A DNA stretch of 64,000 bases, taken from Tragulus kanchil (Eukaryota; Chordata; Mammalia; Artiodactyla; Tragulidae). The position numbers and the translations under genes are program-made. Under the pieces are notes generated by a model. The model worked only from the letters and a program-made list of their open reading frames with translations, was not told the origin of the DNA and did no database searches. Shown here piece after piece: positions 1-11,224 of the stretch (within the stretch, counting starts at the first letter, position 1; each line of letters begins with the position of its first letter). Location of the stretch: assembly GCA_022376925.1 (NCBI GenBank), contig JAIOJX010000001.1:3257501-3321500 (forward strand), read 5' to 3'.

Positions 1-490
1 GGAAGGAGGAGGAAGGGGGAGGGGTGTTCAAACTACCATGGCACCTACAGAAGTAGAAAGAGAGGGGTTCATCCTATGTGCTGGGTTATGTGCTGGGTTC
101 AACAGGTAAAAGAGTTATGGTCTGTTCTTTGTAGAGCTTGTTAGCGGGAGAGACAGACATCAATCACATAGTCACAGAAATAAACGTCATTGCCAGCTGG
201 GGTAAGCGCTAACTAGGAAATGGCAAGCTGCTCTGACAGTGAAGACCACAAGGACCAGACACTGCCCAGGGGCCAGGGAGGTTTCCCCAAGGAGTTGATG
301 GGGGATCTGAGACCTGAGGTAGCAGGTACCAGTAGTGGTTGGGGGGTCACTCTACAGCTTGCACCCAGTCTTCCTTATCCTTGGAGGTCCTGAGGTAACT
401 GTCTAAGACAGAGAGCAGACCTCTGGGCACATCTTGGGGTCAGCAAGGCTTACTCATTCTGGCACACGTGTCCTCAGCCTCCACTAAACC
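1..490. other. Left flank, old repeat fragment, no gene
   Basis: No coding feature is seen. The first 25 bases are purine-rich. About 55-330 resembles one old mammal-wide interspersed repeat that recurs in this window. Its recognisable parts are a stretch on a pair of gained or lost counts, a 'gggaggtttccc' block and a 'gatctgagacctgagg' block. I do not assign that family a name. Confidence 0.4.
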
Positions 491-2829
491 CTGGGTTGTT
501 CGTAGCCAATCAGCACATTCACTCAACAAATCTATTGACTTGCCAGAAGGTTGAAGTGATTGCACTGAAGCCACATAGGGTGAGCCCATGAACACCACTG
601 AAAGTGCTATTTTGGGACAGATTCCAGTTGGGAGTCAAGTAATCAATCAGGTCAGCGAACGGTCAATCAGCCTCAGCCATTAAGACAACACGTTGGCGGC
701 ACCATTATTGACACAGGCACAGTGACTCAGAGACAAGCTGGGGAGCAAGGCCGTAGCTACACTGGTCAATAAAGCACTTTTTGTCCTGACAAAGCAAGCA
801 ATTAAGACCAGCTGTGTTTCATTTTTCACCTCCTAAGCCATGATGTCCCTCTAGACACATCTATCAATGCAAGAAGGCAGGGCTGAGGGTTGAAGTTTAA
901 GTCATTCCAGAGGAGAAGGAAAAAAGAAAGAGAATAGGCCAAGAAATTCCAGATCTTGAAAGTATAAGGAAATTGAAAGCAATCCTCCACAGAGCAAAAC
1001 ATCACTCAACACTAACTCTTATGAAACTGGACAGATTCAAAGGACCACTGCATGTTGAGAGTAAGGCTGGGACCTCTCTGTCTCCATGGGATAGGCTTAG
1101 GAAACTCACTGACTCTTCCCAGCTCCATGTGCATGGGAGCTTTTTCAGCTCACAGGCCTACTGAGGGTGTGACAATCTCCCAGTCTAGACCAGAAGATCC
1201 TTTAAGGAGAATAGGACGAGAGGATAGGATGAGAGGCACCTGGGTCATTCCTGTGTCTCCACTGCTTGCCCAGTGTCTGACACCAGATAGACACTCTGAT
1301 AATATTTTTCCCTCCCTGAACACACACAAAAAAGTTGAGTTTCTATCTGCTTTCCTAGAAATTCCTCAGCCCAAACTTAGCAGTCCCTGAATTCTGCCCA
1401 CAGGTTTACCCTGGACTAAATTCTACCTTTTATGTCATGCTTTTGGACTTCTCTACCCCCCACATTATCCACTGTTATCATCCTCTCTAAGCTAGAATAT
1501 CACAAAGCTATTTTGTTAAAAACCCCCTGGCCACTTCAGCGAAGTCATCCATCCACCTACAGGGAGAACTCTTGGCTCAAGTTTCTCCCAATCTCAGGAA
1601 AACCATAGCCCACATAAGTATAAGATCATTTTCATTTGGCCCCTCCTAAAAATTCAAGTTACCTGGGTTGTTCGTAGCCAATCAGACAACACTTGATTGC
1701 CAGAAGGTTGAAGTGATTGCACTGAAGCCACATAGGGTGAGCCCATGTAAAGTGCTATTTTGGGACAGATTCCAGTTGGGAGTCAAGTAATCAATCGGGT
1801 CGAACGGTCAATCAGCCTCAGCCATTAAGACAACACGTTGGCGGCACCATTATTGACACAGGCACAGTGACTCAGAGACAAGCTGGGGAGCAAGGCCAGC
1901 TACACTGGTCAATAAAGCACTTTTTGTCCTGACAAAGCAAGCAATTAAGACCAGCTGTGTTTCATTTTTCACCTCCTAAGCCATGATGTCCCTCTAGACA
2001 CATCTATCAATGCAAGAAGGCAGGGCTGAGGGTTGAAGTTTAAGTCATTCCAGAGGAGAAGGAAAAAAGAAAGAGAATAGGCCAAGAAATTCCAGATCTT
2101 GAAAGTATAAGGAAATTGAAAGCAATCCTCCACAGAGCAAAACATCACTCAACACTAACTCTTATGAAACTGGACAGATTCAAAGGACCACTGCATGTTG
2201 AGAGTAAGGCTGGGACCTCTCTGTCTCCATGGGATAGGCTTAGGAAACTCACTGACTCTTCCCAGCTCCATGTGCATGGGAGCTTTTTCAGCTCACAGGC
2301 CTACTGAGGGTGTGACAATCTCCCAGTCTAGACCAGAAGATCCTTTAAGGAGAATAGGACGAGAGGATAGGATGAGAGGCACCTGGGTCATTCCTGTGTC
2401 TCCACTGCTTGCCCAGTGTCTGACACCAGATAGACACTCTGATAATATTTTTCCCTCCCTGAACACACACAAAAAAGTTGAGTTTCTATCTGCTTTCCTA
2501 GAAATTCCTCAGCCCAAACTTAGCAGTCCCTGAATTCTGCCCACAGGTTTACCCTGGACTAAATTCTACCTTTTATGTCATGCTTTTGGACTTCTCTACC
2601 CCCCACATTATCCACTGTTATCATCCTCTCTAAGCTAGAATATCACAAAGCTATTTTGTTAAAAACCCCCTGGCCACTTCAGCGAAGTCATCCATCCACC
2701 TACAGGGAGAACTCTTGGCTCAAGTTTCTCCCAATCTCAGGAAAAACCATAGCCCCCACATAAGTATAAGATCAAGTTCGTTGCCATTTGGCTTCTTCAA
2801 CCTCATCTCCTAAAACAGGTTCCAAGTTT
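491..2829. repeat. Direct tandem duplication 1, unit about 1.15 kb
   Basis: The left copy is about 491-1660 and the right copy 1663-2829. The distance between matching bases is 1172 at the left edge, 1143 through the body and about 1168 at the right edge. The right copy therefore lacks about 29 bases in its first 270, and the left copy lacks about 25 bases in its last 50. The body is essentially identical in both. No gene is recognised inside. This is best explained as an unmerged overlap of two contig ends. Confidence 0.93.
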
Positions 2830-3749
2830 GACTTGGCTGATGGGAAGGCTGTGTTTTGGGAGTCTCAGACCTCAGTGTTACTCAGTTGCCTCAGTGTCCC
2901 CAAGGCTTTCTACATGTGCAGACAGCAGCCTACATCCTTGCCAACAGCTGTAGCAAAGGTCAGTTGAAGGGCAGTGTGGTGTCCTTAAGGCATCCACAGT
3001 AGCCACTTTCTAACCTCTAAACTGAGAAGTAAATTTTTAGGGACAAAGAGGTCTCTGCAGAAACAGGGAGAGTCAGAAGTCCTATTTCCCAGCCAAAGAC
3101 CAAACCAGATGGTGCCTGTCCTTTCTCAGATGGTCCAAGGGATCTGCATCCCTGGTACAAGCCACTTACCTGGTGGAGTCTGGACTGTTTGGAGCCTTGT
3201 AACGGGGGACAGATGTGGACTGGAGGCACGTGAGGGAGGAGACACAACTCTGAGGATGAGATTCCAGGTTGAGTTAAGAGCATACACAAAGGAATGGAGG
3301 GAAAAATCAATGTCTGAAAGTAATGGCAAGTTGTTTTGTTAGCTTGGGCTCCAGGACTCTGGAAAAGGATTGTGGGAAATGGGGCAGAGGAGGGTTGCAA
3401 GACCTGAATTCCCTGTGCTCTCTGACATGAACTATCATCAGGGTTTGGACTTTGTGCTGACATGAGGCTGGGACAGAAGAATGTCACAAGCAAGTATATG
3501 CTCTGCAAGGCTTTGTCTGGCGTCATGTGGTGTTTGGAAGACCACTCAGGAGGCTGGGGTGGTTGGACATTGAGACAGTGATAGTCTGGACTAGGAGTAG
3601 CATTCTAAGGTTCAAGAAGAGTAGACTGGATTAAGGCTTCGTTAAGATAAAGGAGCAGGATACAGTGACTGACTGAATCCAGAACCTGACAGCCAGGAAA
3701 AAGTTATGGATCTATGAATCTGTAAACATATAGCTAGCTTTTTCAAAGC
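2830..3749. other. No gene seen
   Basis: Single-copy sequence of ordinary base composition. Around 3540-3640 it resembles the same unnamed old repeat seen elsewhere in the window. Open frames on both strands overlap each other here and have no recognisable protein similarity. Confidence 0.4.
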
Positions 3750-4640
3750 ACCAAATGTACGCAGAGTTCTACTTGGTGATAGGAACTCAGAGGCGCATAA
3801 TGTGTGGTGCCTGCACTCAAGTGGCTTCAGGTCTGCTGGAGAAAACAGACAGGAAGGTGACAATAACAATGAGGTCCCTCTAGTTGCTGAGGAGCACAAA
3901 GGAGGGGCTCCATATCTAGTCTCAAGAAGACAAGAAGGGGCTTCCCTGGTGGTCCAGTGGGTAGGGACACTGCCTTGCAGTGTAAGGGGCACCTGTTTGA
4001 TCCCGGACCTGGGAAGATCCCACGTGCCGCAGAGCGGCTGGACCCATGTGTCCAATTACCGAGCCAGAGCTCTGGAGCGCATGCGCCCAGAGCCAGTGCT
4101 CTGCGACAACAGAGGCCACCACGATGGGAGGCCCACACAGGTCAAAGAACAAAGATGGATGAAAATGAATAAATGAAAGACCAATAGAAGTGGCCTGCCC
4201 ACCCCCTTCCCTCCCCACCCCGCCCCCTCAAAAAAATTAAAAATTAAAAAACGAAGACAGGAAGGCTAAAAGGAAAATTTCCACAAAAGTCAACCACTAA
4301 GCTGAGTCTTGGTAGGGACCAGTTGAAGAGAAGAGGGTAAGATACTGAGATCAAGTGTGCAACATATGTGAAGGCCTCGAGGTGCAAAACAGCATGATGT
4401 ATATATGGAGCCAGGGGCAAGGCGGATTGTAGCATCATTGATTGTGATCTGGGAGACAGAAGGCAGAACAGTTTGTGGTGGTGGTGGTGAAGGTGGGGAA
4501 GCAAGGTTAGGTTCTCTCTTGGACACACTGTGTCTGAAGTACCCAAAGAGTTGTTAAGCAATCTCTGCAAAGAGCTCCCTGTGAAGACAGAGCTGGGTTT
4601 AGGAGGGACAGTGATGGTGACCTGCATGGGACACCTTGCC
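3750..4640 (+). repeat. Old unnamed mammalian repeat, split by a SINE
   Basis: Sequence at 3750-3925 and again at 4266-4640 reads as consecutive parts of one old interspersed repeat family ('...ctcaagtggcttcaggtctgctggag...' then '...aagctgagtcttgg...gtgtgcaacatatgtgaagg'). The SINE at 3939-4252 interrupts it, so the SINE is the later insertion. Family identity was not established. Confidence 0.45.
3939..4252 (+). mobile_element. tRNA-derived SINE (CHR/ART2-type) with target-site duplication
   Basis: It begins with the artiodactyl SINE head 'ggcttccctggtggtccag' and continues through a degenerate Pol III B-box region ('gtttgatcccggacc') and 'gggaagatcccacgtgccgc'. It ends in an A-rich tail at about 4229-4252. 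It is flanked by a 13-bp duplication with one mismatch: gaagacaagaagg (3926-3938) and gaagacaggaagg (4253-4265). The same family appears reversed at 40794-41055. The exact subfamily name is uncertain. Confidence 0.85.
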
Positions 4641-5282
4641 CTTCCCCTTCTTTATCAGTAGGGGTTAATGGGAATGAGAAAAGGGGGACAAGGGCCATCC
4701 AAAGCAGTGTCATTTGTTTGAAGGTTTTGCAGTCCTGAGGCAGAACCCTGTGTATGGTAGGGACTGCTGGGCTACCTGGAATCCCAACAGTTGAAACCCT
4801 TTGGTGCCTAAAGGCATATTCTCCTTCTGCCTCCTCTGGCTTGTTTGGAGAAGAAGTTGGGTCACCAAACTCATGTACACAGAGGACCAATGAGTGGCAA
4901 AGCTTGCCTTGGCCACCTGGGCTCTCAATGCCTTTCCTTAGCCATTCTTGCTGTTCCTCACCTGCAGGCAGGGCCCCACCCATCCACCTGTGCCAGTTCC
5001 TGTTCCCAGACCTGCTCCTCGTTCCGAAGACAGGCTGCACAGGAAGGCAGGGTTGCCTCTCTGCCTACCAATGAGTTCACTCTGAAGCTAGAGCTATGCT
5101 TGAGGAACAAAGAGATCTACTTGTTCATAGAGAAATCTCATTTTTCCCATTTTCTGTTTCATCGAGTAAAATAGATGGGCTTTCAGGTGGCAAAGAAGAA
5201 GAAACAGGAAGAATGAAGTATGTTCTGGGACTTTCAGGAGAGTAGAGGGAATGGCCTTCAGTGAGGAGAGAGAGAAATGCGT
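4641..5282. other. No gene seen
   Basis: Single-copy DNA. Overlapping open frames occur on both strands, none with a recognisable domain, splice signals or codon pattern that I could support. Confidence 0.4.
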
Positions 5283-5505
5283 GTTCGTGCTCTGTCACTT
5301 TAGTTGTGTCCAACTCTTTGCCACCCTATAGACTGTACCCCACCAGGCTCCTTTGTCCATGGGACTCTCCAGGCAAGAATACTGGAGTGGGTTGCCATTT
5401 CTTCCTCCAGGGGATCTTCCCAACCCAGGGATTGAAACTGTCTCTGATGGCTCCTGCATTGGCAGGTGGATTCTTTACCCCTAGTGCCACCTGGGAAGCC
5501 CCTTA
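5283..5505 (-). mobile_element. Bov-tA SINE, reverse orientation
   Basis: Read on the plus strand, it runs from the tail ('ctctgtcactttagttgtgtc') through 'ccaggcaagaatactggagtg' to the complement of the tRNA-like head ('gccacctgggaagcccc'). It carries an 11-base-scale insertion in the B-box region ('ctgtctctgatggctcctg'). Near full length. Both strands stay open across it, which is common for this family and does not indicate a gene. Confidence 0.93.
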
Positions 5506-5924
5506 GACAGAGATGGGCAGAGGCCAATCACAGAGGGCCTCTTAAGCTAGGTTAAGGAATTCCAGCTCTGTTCTAGTGACAATGAGTAGTCACTGGAGTT
5601 TTTTTTTTTTCCTTTCCCTGGATAATGACTTTACTGTCTTTATAAAATTTATGTGTCCTCCTAATTGGAAATTAAATTGATACAGAAAAGGTCAAAGAAG
5701 GAAATTAAAAATAACTTCAACTCCCACACAATAATCATTGCTCAGGCAAGCCTCCTTCTAGCCTTGCCTTTATGTTCATGGTTAGAGATGAGCACGGATA
5801 TAGAGACAAGTATTGATTGATAGAGAGAGGGAGGGAGAAAGAGAGTGCAGGAGGTGGGGAGAGAGAAGAGTCGTGAATAATTTGCAATGGTATCCCTGTA
5901 TAAATGCTATCTTAGAAAATGGCT
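5506..5924. other. AT-rich spacer with T run and GA-rich tract
   Basis: It contains a T run at about 5600-5611 and a purine-rich (GAGG/GAGA) simple tract at about 5818-5870. No gene or clear interspersed repeat was recognised. Confidence 0.5.
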
Positions 5925-6121
5925 TCCCTGGTAGCTCAGTCAGCAAAGAATCTGCCTGCAGTGCAGGAGACCAGAGTTTAATCCCTGGGTCAGGAAGATC
6001 CTGTGGAGGAGGAAATGGCCACCCACTCCAGTGTTCTTGCCTGGAAATTCCATGGACAGAGGAGCCTGGCGGGCTATAGTCCATGGGGTCACAAAAGTTG
6101 GACACACCTTAGTGACTAAAC
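5925..6121 (+). mobile_element. Bov-tA SINE, forward
   Basis: It starts 'ggcttccctggtagctcagt', continues through the B-box-like 'gtttaatccctgggtcagg', 'gtgttcttgcctggaaattc' and 'ggacagaggagcctggcggg', and ends in the BovB-derived tail 'ggacacaccttagtgactaa'. It diverges moderately from the family consensus. Confidence 0.93.
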
Positions 6122-6129
6122 CTACCTAA

Positions 6130-6830
6130 ACAAAATGTGTAAAAGTTAAATTACATTCAATTAAGAGAAGGTGTGGGAAAGAAGTAATGAGATCTAGGTT
6201 GTAAAAAGACCTCCCTGGCTGCTGGGATGGGAAGAAAGATTGGGAGAAAGGAAGGTTGGCTGTTAGGACACAGGCAGGAACTACCCTAGTCCTCCAGGTG
6301 AGAATAGTGAGAGTTGCAATGAGCCAGGGTTGGTGGGCTGGAGAGGAGGGGTTGGGAGAAGATCCAGCAAAGGAGCAGGTTTCCTAGGACTTGGTTTCTG
6401 ATGGAGGGGGGGGGGGCGGTGGAGACACAGAGGAGGCTCTACGAGATGACTCATAGGGCTCAAACCTTGATCATTAGGAGGTGTTGGTGCTGTGATCAGA
6501 AATAACCTAAGCAGGCAAAGCAGGTTGGATGGGGGAGTCAATTAGTTTTGCTTCATATGTGTGAAGATTCTTCCTCTGGGCATCCAACAGGCAGTTGGCT
6601 CAAATGGGAACAGGACTGAAGATGGGGACCTGGGAACCATCCACGCAGAAGTGAGCACAGAAATCGTGGGAGTGTGAGAGATCTCCAAGGGAAAGGGTGT
6701 CAAAATAGAGAACTAGGCCAAGGATAGAAGCTGGGAAGTATCTGTGCTGGAAGATGAGAAGATGGACAGGAGCCATGGGGAATCAACAAGGCTGGGGAGA
6801 GGCCAGCATTCCTAACTGAGGCTTTGTTTA
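6130..6830 (+). repeat. Old unnamed mammalian repeat, long fragment
   Basis: Several blocks in order match a dispersed family I recognise but cannot name: 'ctccctggctgctggg', 'tagtcctccaggtgagaata', 'atccaacaggcagttggc' and 'atctccaaggg'. A G run lies at about 6406-6415. This is one of about nine copies or fragments of the family in the window. Confidence 0.5.
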
Positions 6831-7743
6831 TGATAGTTTTCAGAAACTTTCTGATAAACTCAAATGTAACGTATGTTTGGTAAAAGAAAAGAAAACCAAA
6901 CCCTCAACGTGAGCCATGGGAGCTGAGAAGCAAAGAGCTTCATCTCAGGGGAATGTAGTGAGCAGCTCTGTGCAGAAAGCCTGAGGAAGAGCTTTAGGTG
7001 ACAAGAGCCCGTTGGAATGGCGATCAGGAGCACTGAGGGTCTGTTGTGGAATCAGTTTCTGGGGAGCACTGGGAGACAGAGGCAAATGTCTGGGAGCCAG
7101 GGTAAGGATGGGATTGCCCTAAGGTAAGGAAGGCAATCTCCACTTTCCAGATGTTTGGAGTTGAAGGGAGAGGAAAAACCAAAGTAGCTCCAGGAGTCTA
7201 AGACACGCCTAAGCATTTCCTAGGCTACAGAGAAAGAGCCAGTACACCAAAAAGAGGCTGGGCAGTAGGCATGGATGACAATGTCTGCATGGCTGGGACC
7301 TCAGGATGGAGAAGAGCTGCACAGTGCCCTGAGCATGGGGTGGGCCTTAGGACTAGAGGAGAGGAGCAGCAGTGAGGGGAGGAAATGCTGACGGTTTAGG
7401 CTTGAGAGAAAAAGTGAGATCATCAGCAACCACCATTTCTTGAGCATGCACACAGTGCAGGCCTCAGGCTGAATGCTCCTCAGGCACCGTCTGCTGTCCT
7501 CCTCAGAGTGACCCACGAGACAGGTATGATTATGACCCATATTTTACAGAGGAAAGAAATAAAACTCATACAGACCCAATCTCTCACCAGTGCTTAGTGA
7601 GACAGGACTCCAGCCTAGGGTTGTAAGACAGCAAAGTCCAAGTCCTATTATAAATGAAAACTTGATGTCCAGGAACAGTCACTGATTTCCCCAGCAGAGA
7701 TGGCTGGGCCAGGACTGTGCCCAAACCTTCTGACTCCAAGAGA
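6831..7743. other. No gene; probable MIR fragment near the right side
   Basis: The sequence at about 7425-7600 ('ttcttgagcatgcacacagt', then 'attttacagaggaaagaaat') resembles an antisense MIR. The rest is unassigned single-copy DNA. Confidence 0.45.
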
Positions 7744-7859
7744 GAGACTGGCTCTTCTAGTCTGCTGACAGGGCGCACCAGGGGGCTGGGAAAGCCACGT
7801 CCCAGCACTCAAGGACAGCAGCTAGGCTCTGCAGGCTCTGCCATATCTGGATCAAAGTG

Positions 7860-8215
7860 CCGGCTCCACTTACTGGCCGTGTGCTCTTCGGTCAGTTGAC
7901 CCAGTCGTCTATAAACTGGAACTAATAATAGCATGTGCCTCACAAGCTTGTTGTCAGGATGAATCCGTGCCCCATGGTGGTGGTTTCCATGACCGCGGTT
8001 GCTGTTAGTGGGAGAACATGATTTAGAGACAGACAGGCCGGGCTCCAGTCTCTAGCTGGCGACTTAATTTCTCTGATCTGGACAAGCTGCTTCAGACAGA
8101 AGCCAGTTTCCTTAGATCTAAATTGGGGATAATTCACAAGTGCCTATGGAGATCAATTAGGTAGTAGATGAGAAAGTGCTCTGAAAACTACACAGTGCCC
8201 CCATAAAGGTTACTT
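7860..8215 (+). repeat. Two MIR fragments (copied at about 8947-9302)
   Basis: Two MIR-like cores are seen. About 7865-7965 has 'ccacttactggccgtgtgct' and later 'aactggaactaataatagca'. About 8010-8215 has 'tccagtctctagctggcgac' and 'ctaaattggggataattcac'. Both match the order of the MIR consensus (tRNA-like head, core, 3' L2-like end). Duplication 2 repeats them 1087 bp downstream. Confidence 0.6.
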
Positions 8216-8549
8216 ATTTAATTCTACCTTGGAACTAAAAGATCAGCTTTCTAGAGAACCACGCACAAAGGATAAGAAGAGAGGAAAATAACTAAGTTAA
8301 TGAACTCCATAAATCAAAACTGAGAAAGTTTGGAAGAAGAAGAAGAAGAAAAAGACTATCCTTCTCTGAGTCAGAAGAAACATACTTCATTCTGGCTAGA
8401 GTGTGTTTGGAACCTGCTCCAGACCCGGGTGTGGACAAACCCTGCTGGGTGACCGGGCTCAGGTCAGCTTTGGTTCCTGTTTGTCAACAGCTGCCTCAGG
8501 TCAGTTGCACACACCTAACTCTGCCACTAAACAGACAAAAAGCAAAGCT

Positions 8550-8800
8550 GAGGGTGCAGGAGTCAGGATGAGCTTCTCAGAACAAGTGGCATTCAGACTG
8601 GGCTTTGAGGGCTGACTTGGTAAAGGATGCATGAGGGGAAGGAGTAGCTGTTGGACAAATGAAAGGAAAAGTTTGGGCAAAAGCACAGCAGCAAGGGGTG
8701 GGACGTGAGTTTGGGAACTGCAAATCAATCCATGTGCCTGAAGATAAAGCTTTGGAAGTAAGGGGCAAAGGTGACACGTGAATCTGGCAAGGAGGATTGG
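8550..8800 (+). repeat. Old unnamed repeat fragment (copied at 9637-9887)
   Basis: It carries blocks such as 'caagtggcattcagactggg' and 'caaaagcacagcagcaagg' from the same unnamed old repeat family. It lies wholly inside duplication 2, so the second copy is not an independent insertion. Confidence 0.45.
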
Positions 8801-9939
8801 ATTCAGCCAAGGGTCTCCGAAAGGGGTGCAAAAGAGACTGCTTCTAGTCTGCTGACAGGGCGCACCAGGGGGCTGGGAAAGCCACGTCCCAGCACTCAAG
8901 GACAGCAGCTAGGCTCTGCAGGCTCTGCCATATCTGGATCAAAGTGCCGGCTCCACTTACTGGCCGTGTGCTCTTCGGTCAGTTGACCCAGTCGTCTATA
9001 AACTGGAACTAATAATAGCATGTGCCTCACAAGCTTGTTGTCAGGATGAATCCGTGCCCCATGGTGGTGGTTTCCATGACCGCGGTTGCTGTTAGTGGGA
9101 GAACATGATTTAGAGACAGACAGGCCGGGCTCCAGTCTCTAGCTGGCGACTTAATTTCTCTGATCTGGACAAGCTGCTTCAGACAGAAGCCAGTTTCCTT
9201 AGATCTAAATTGGGGATAATTCACAAGTGCCTATGGAGATCAATTAGGTAGTAGATGAGAAAGTGCTCTGAAAACTACACAGTGCCCCCATAAAGGTTAC
9301 TTATTTAATTCTACCTTGGAACTAAAAGATCAGCTTTCTAGAGAACCACGCACAAAGGATAAGAAGAGAGGAAAATAACTAAGTTAATGAACTCCATAAA
9401 TCAAAACTGAGAAAGTTTGGAAGAAGAAGAAGAAGAAAAAGACTATCCTTCTCTGAGTCAGAAGAAACATACTTCATTCTGGCTAGAGTGTGTTTGGAAC
9501 CTGCTCCAGACCCGGGTGTGGACAAACCCTGCTGGGTGACCGGGCTCAGGTCAGCTTTGGTTCCTGTTTGTCAACAGCTGCCTCAGGTCAGTTGCACACA
9601 CCTAACTCTGCCACTAAACAGACAAAAAGCAAAGCTGAGGGTGCAGGAGTCAGGATGAGCTTCTCAGAACAAGTGGCATTCAGACTGGGCTTTGAGGGCT
9701 GACTTGGTAAAGGATGCATGAGGGGAAGGAGTAGCTGTTGGACAAATGAAAGGAAAAGTTTGGGCAAAAGCACAGCAGCAAGGGGTGGGACGTGAGTTTG
9801 GGAACTGCAAATCAATCCATGTGCCTGAAGATAAAGCTTTGGAAGTAAGGGGCAAAGGTGACACGTGAATCTGGCAAGGAGGATTGGATTCAGCTCTCGA
9901 GATGGCTGAGCTTGGTCTCTGTCCCGCAGGAAAAGGCCT

Positions 9940-10033
9940 TTCAACTGGCCTGGCATGGCCTGACCTGGCCTGACCTTGCCTCACAGTGTTCTGAGCAATG
10001 TAGGTGTTAGGGAAAAAAAAAAAAAAAAAAAAG
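9940..10033. repeat. Short 10-bp direct repeats followed by A run
   Basis: Imperfect repeats of 'tggcctgacc' occupy about 9948-9980. They are followed about 35 bp later by a run of roughly 20 A at 10013-10033. The A run could be the tail of a small retroposed sequence whose body is not recognisable. Confidence 0.5.
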
Positions 10034-11012
10034 TGTCTCTGATTAGACACACTCCACTGCTGGAACTTCAGTCTGGCTTGTCCCCACCAAAGCCAAATTG
10101 ATGGCAGCCTAACGGAGTGGTTGGCCGTGTCCTCGGCAGCTCAGGAAAGCCGCGCTCTGTGCAGGTCTCTCCAGGGCCCCAAGATGACCAGCTTGGGGTC
10201 AGTCAAACCATCAGGAGCACTCTGGAATTGCCATTCCTCTCACCTTCCCTTAAATGTTTTTCTCCTCATTGTGGCTGCTCCTCCCATTGCCCAACCCAGC
10301 CTGTTTGCTGGCTGCTTCTGAACTCTGTTTCTCTATGTTAATATTGACACCTACATGGCCTAGGTAGCCCTTGATCTTCACCAACATGCCAATCATGACT
10401 GCCCTCTCTGCTAGTCTTTCTCTCCCCTCAAGCACACATAAGCAGGAAAATCCCTGCCCGTATGCAGAGGCAGGCTTAGCATTGCCTTTGAGCACAGATT
10501 CCTTCATCTTGTTAGCATTGGGAAGCTGCTCTGTCTGGGTAGCTCAGCCCTTTAAAACCTGACAATGACTAATCTGCCAAGTGGTTGCTTCATGGTCAAA
10601 AGATGCACAGCTTTGTTCGGGAAAGGTCAGATACATTGGTTCTAGTCAGTTAGGGGATAATTTATTGGCTCTCTTCCTTTTGTGACCTCCAAGACCATAT
10701 GTGGTTTGTCATCAGGGGGCTGATCTCTAAGGCAAAGCCAGGCATACCAGTAACTCCCTACAAGTCAGACATGGACTATCCAAGCTTCTCTAGGATAGAA
10801 GTCTCAGCTAGCTTCATTACCCACAGATGCCCCCATCACAAGAAAGTTAAAGTGGGCTCCAGGTCCCTCAGACACAGCATTATACAGACGTGAGATTGTG
10901 TGGGCAGACTTTCCAAGGTTGACAGTTCCCTAAGTAGTAGGTACCAGAGTCTTGGTTATGTCCTTCTGGTGAAAACAGCTAACCTCTTTTGGGGAATGAA
11001 TACAGCTGGCAT
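10034..11012. other. No gene seen
   Basis: Single-copy DNA with no repeat or gene that I recognise. Short open frames lack any identifiable similarity. Confidence 0.4.
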
Positions 11013-11224
11013 GTGCTTAGTTGTTCAGTTGTGTCTGACTCTTTGATACCCTATGGACTGTAGCCCACCAGGCTCTTCTGTCCATGGAATTCTCCAGGCA
11101 AGAATACTGGAGTGGATAGCCATTTCCTCCTCCACCAGGGAGGTCTTTCCAACCCAGGAACAGAACCCAGGTCTCCTGCATTGGCAGGCAGATTCTTTAC
11201 TACTGAGCCACCTGGGAAGCCCCA
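11013..11224 (-). mobile_element. Bov-tA SINE, reverse orientation
   Basis: On the plus strand it reads tail first ('gcttagttgttcagttgtg'), then 'ccaggcaagaatactggagt', then the complement of the tRNA-like head ('gagccacctgggaagcccc'). Duplication 3 copies its right part to about 12198-12352. There the copy has lost 'taccctatggactgtag' and about 15 further bases. Confidence 0.93.

Larger units (their letters stand above)
7744..9894. repeat. Direct tandem duplication 2, offset 1087 bp
   Basis: The left copy is 7744-8807 and the right copy 8834-9894, with 1087 bp between matching bases through the body. The head of the right copy has lost bases ('gactgcttctag' against 'gactggctcttctag' in the left copy). 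Between the copies lie about 26 bases (8808-8833) that match neither side well. The body contains two MIR fragments and an old-repeat fragment, each therefore seen twice. Confidence 0.93.
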
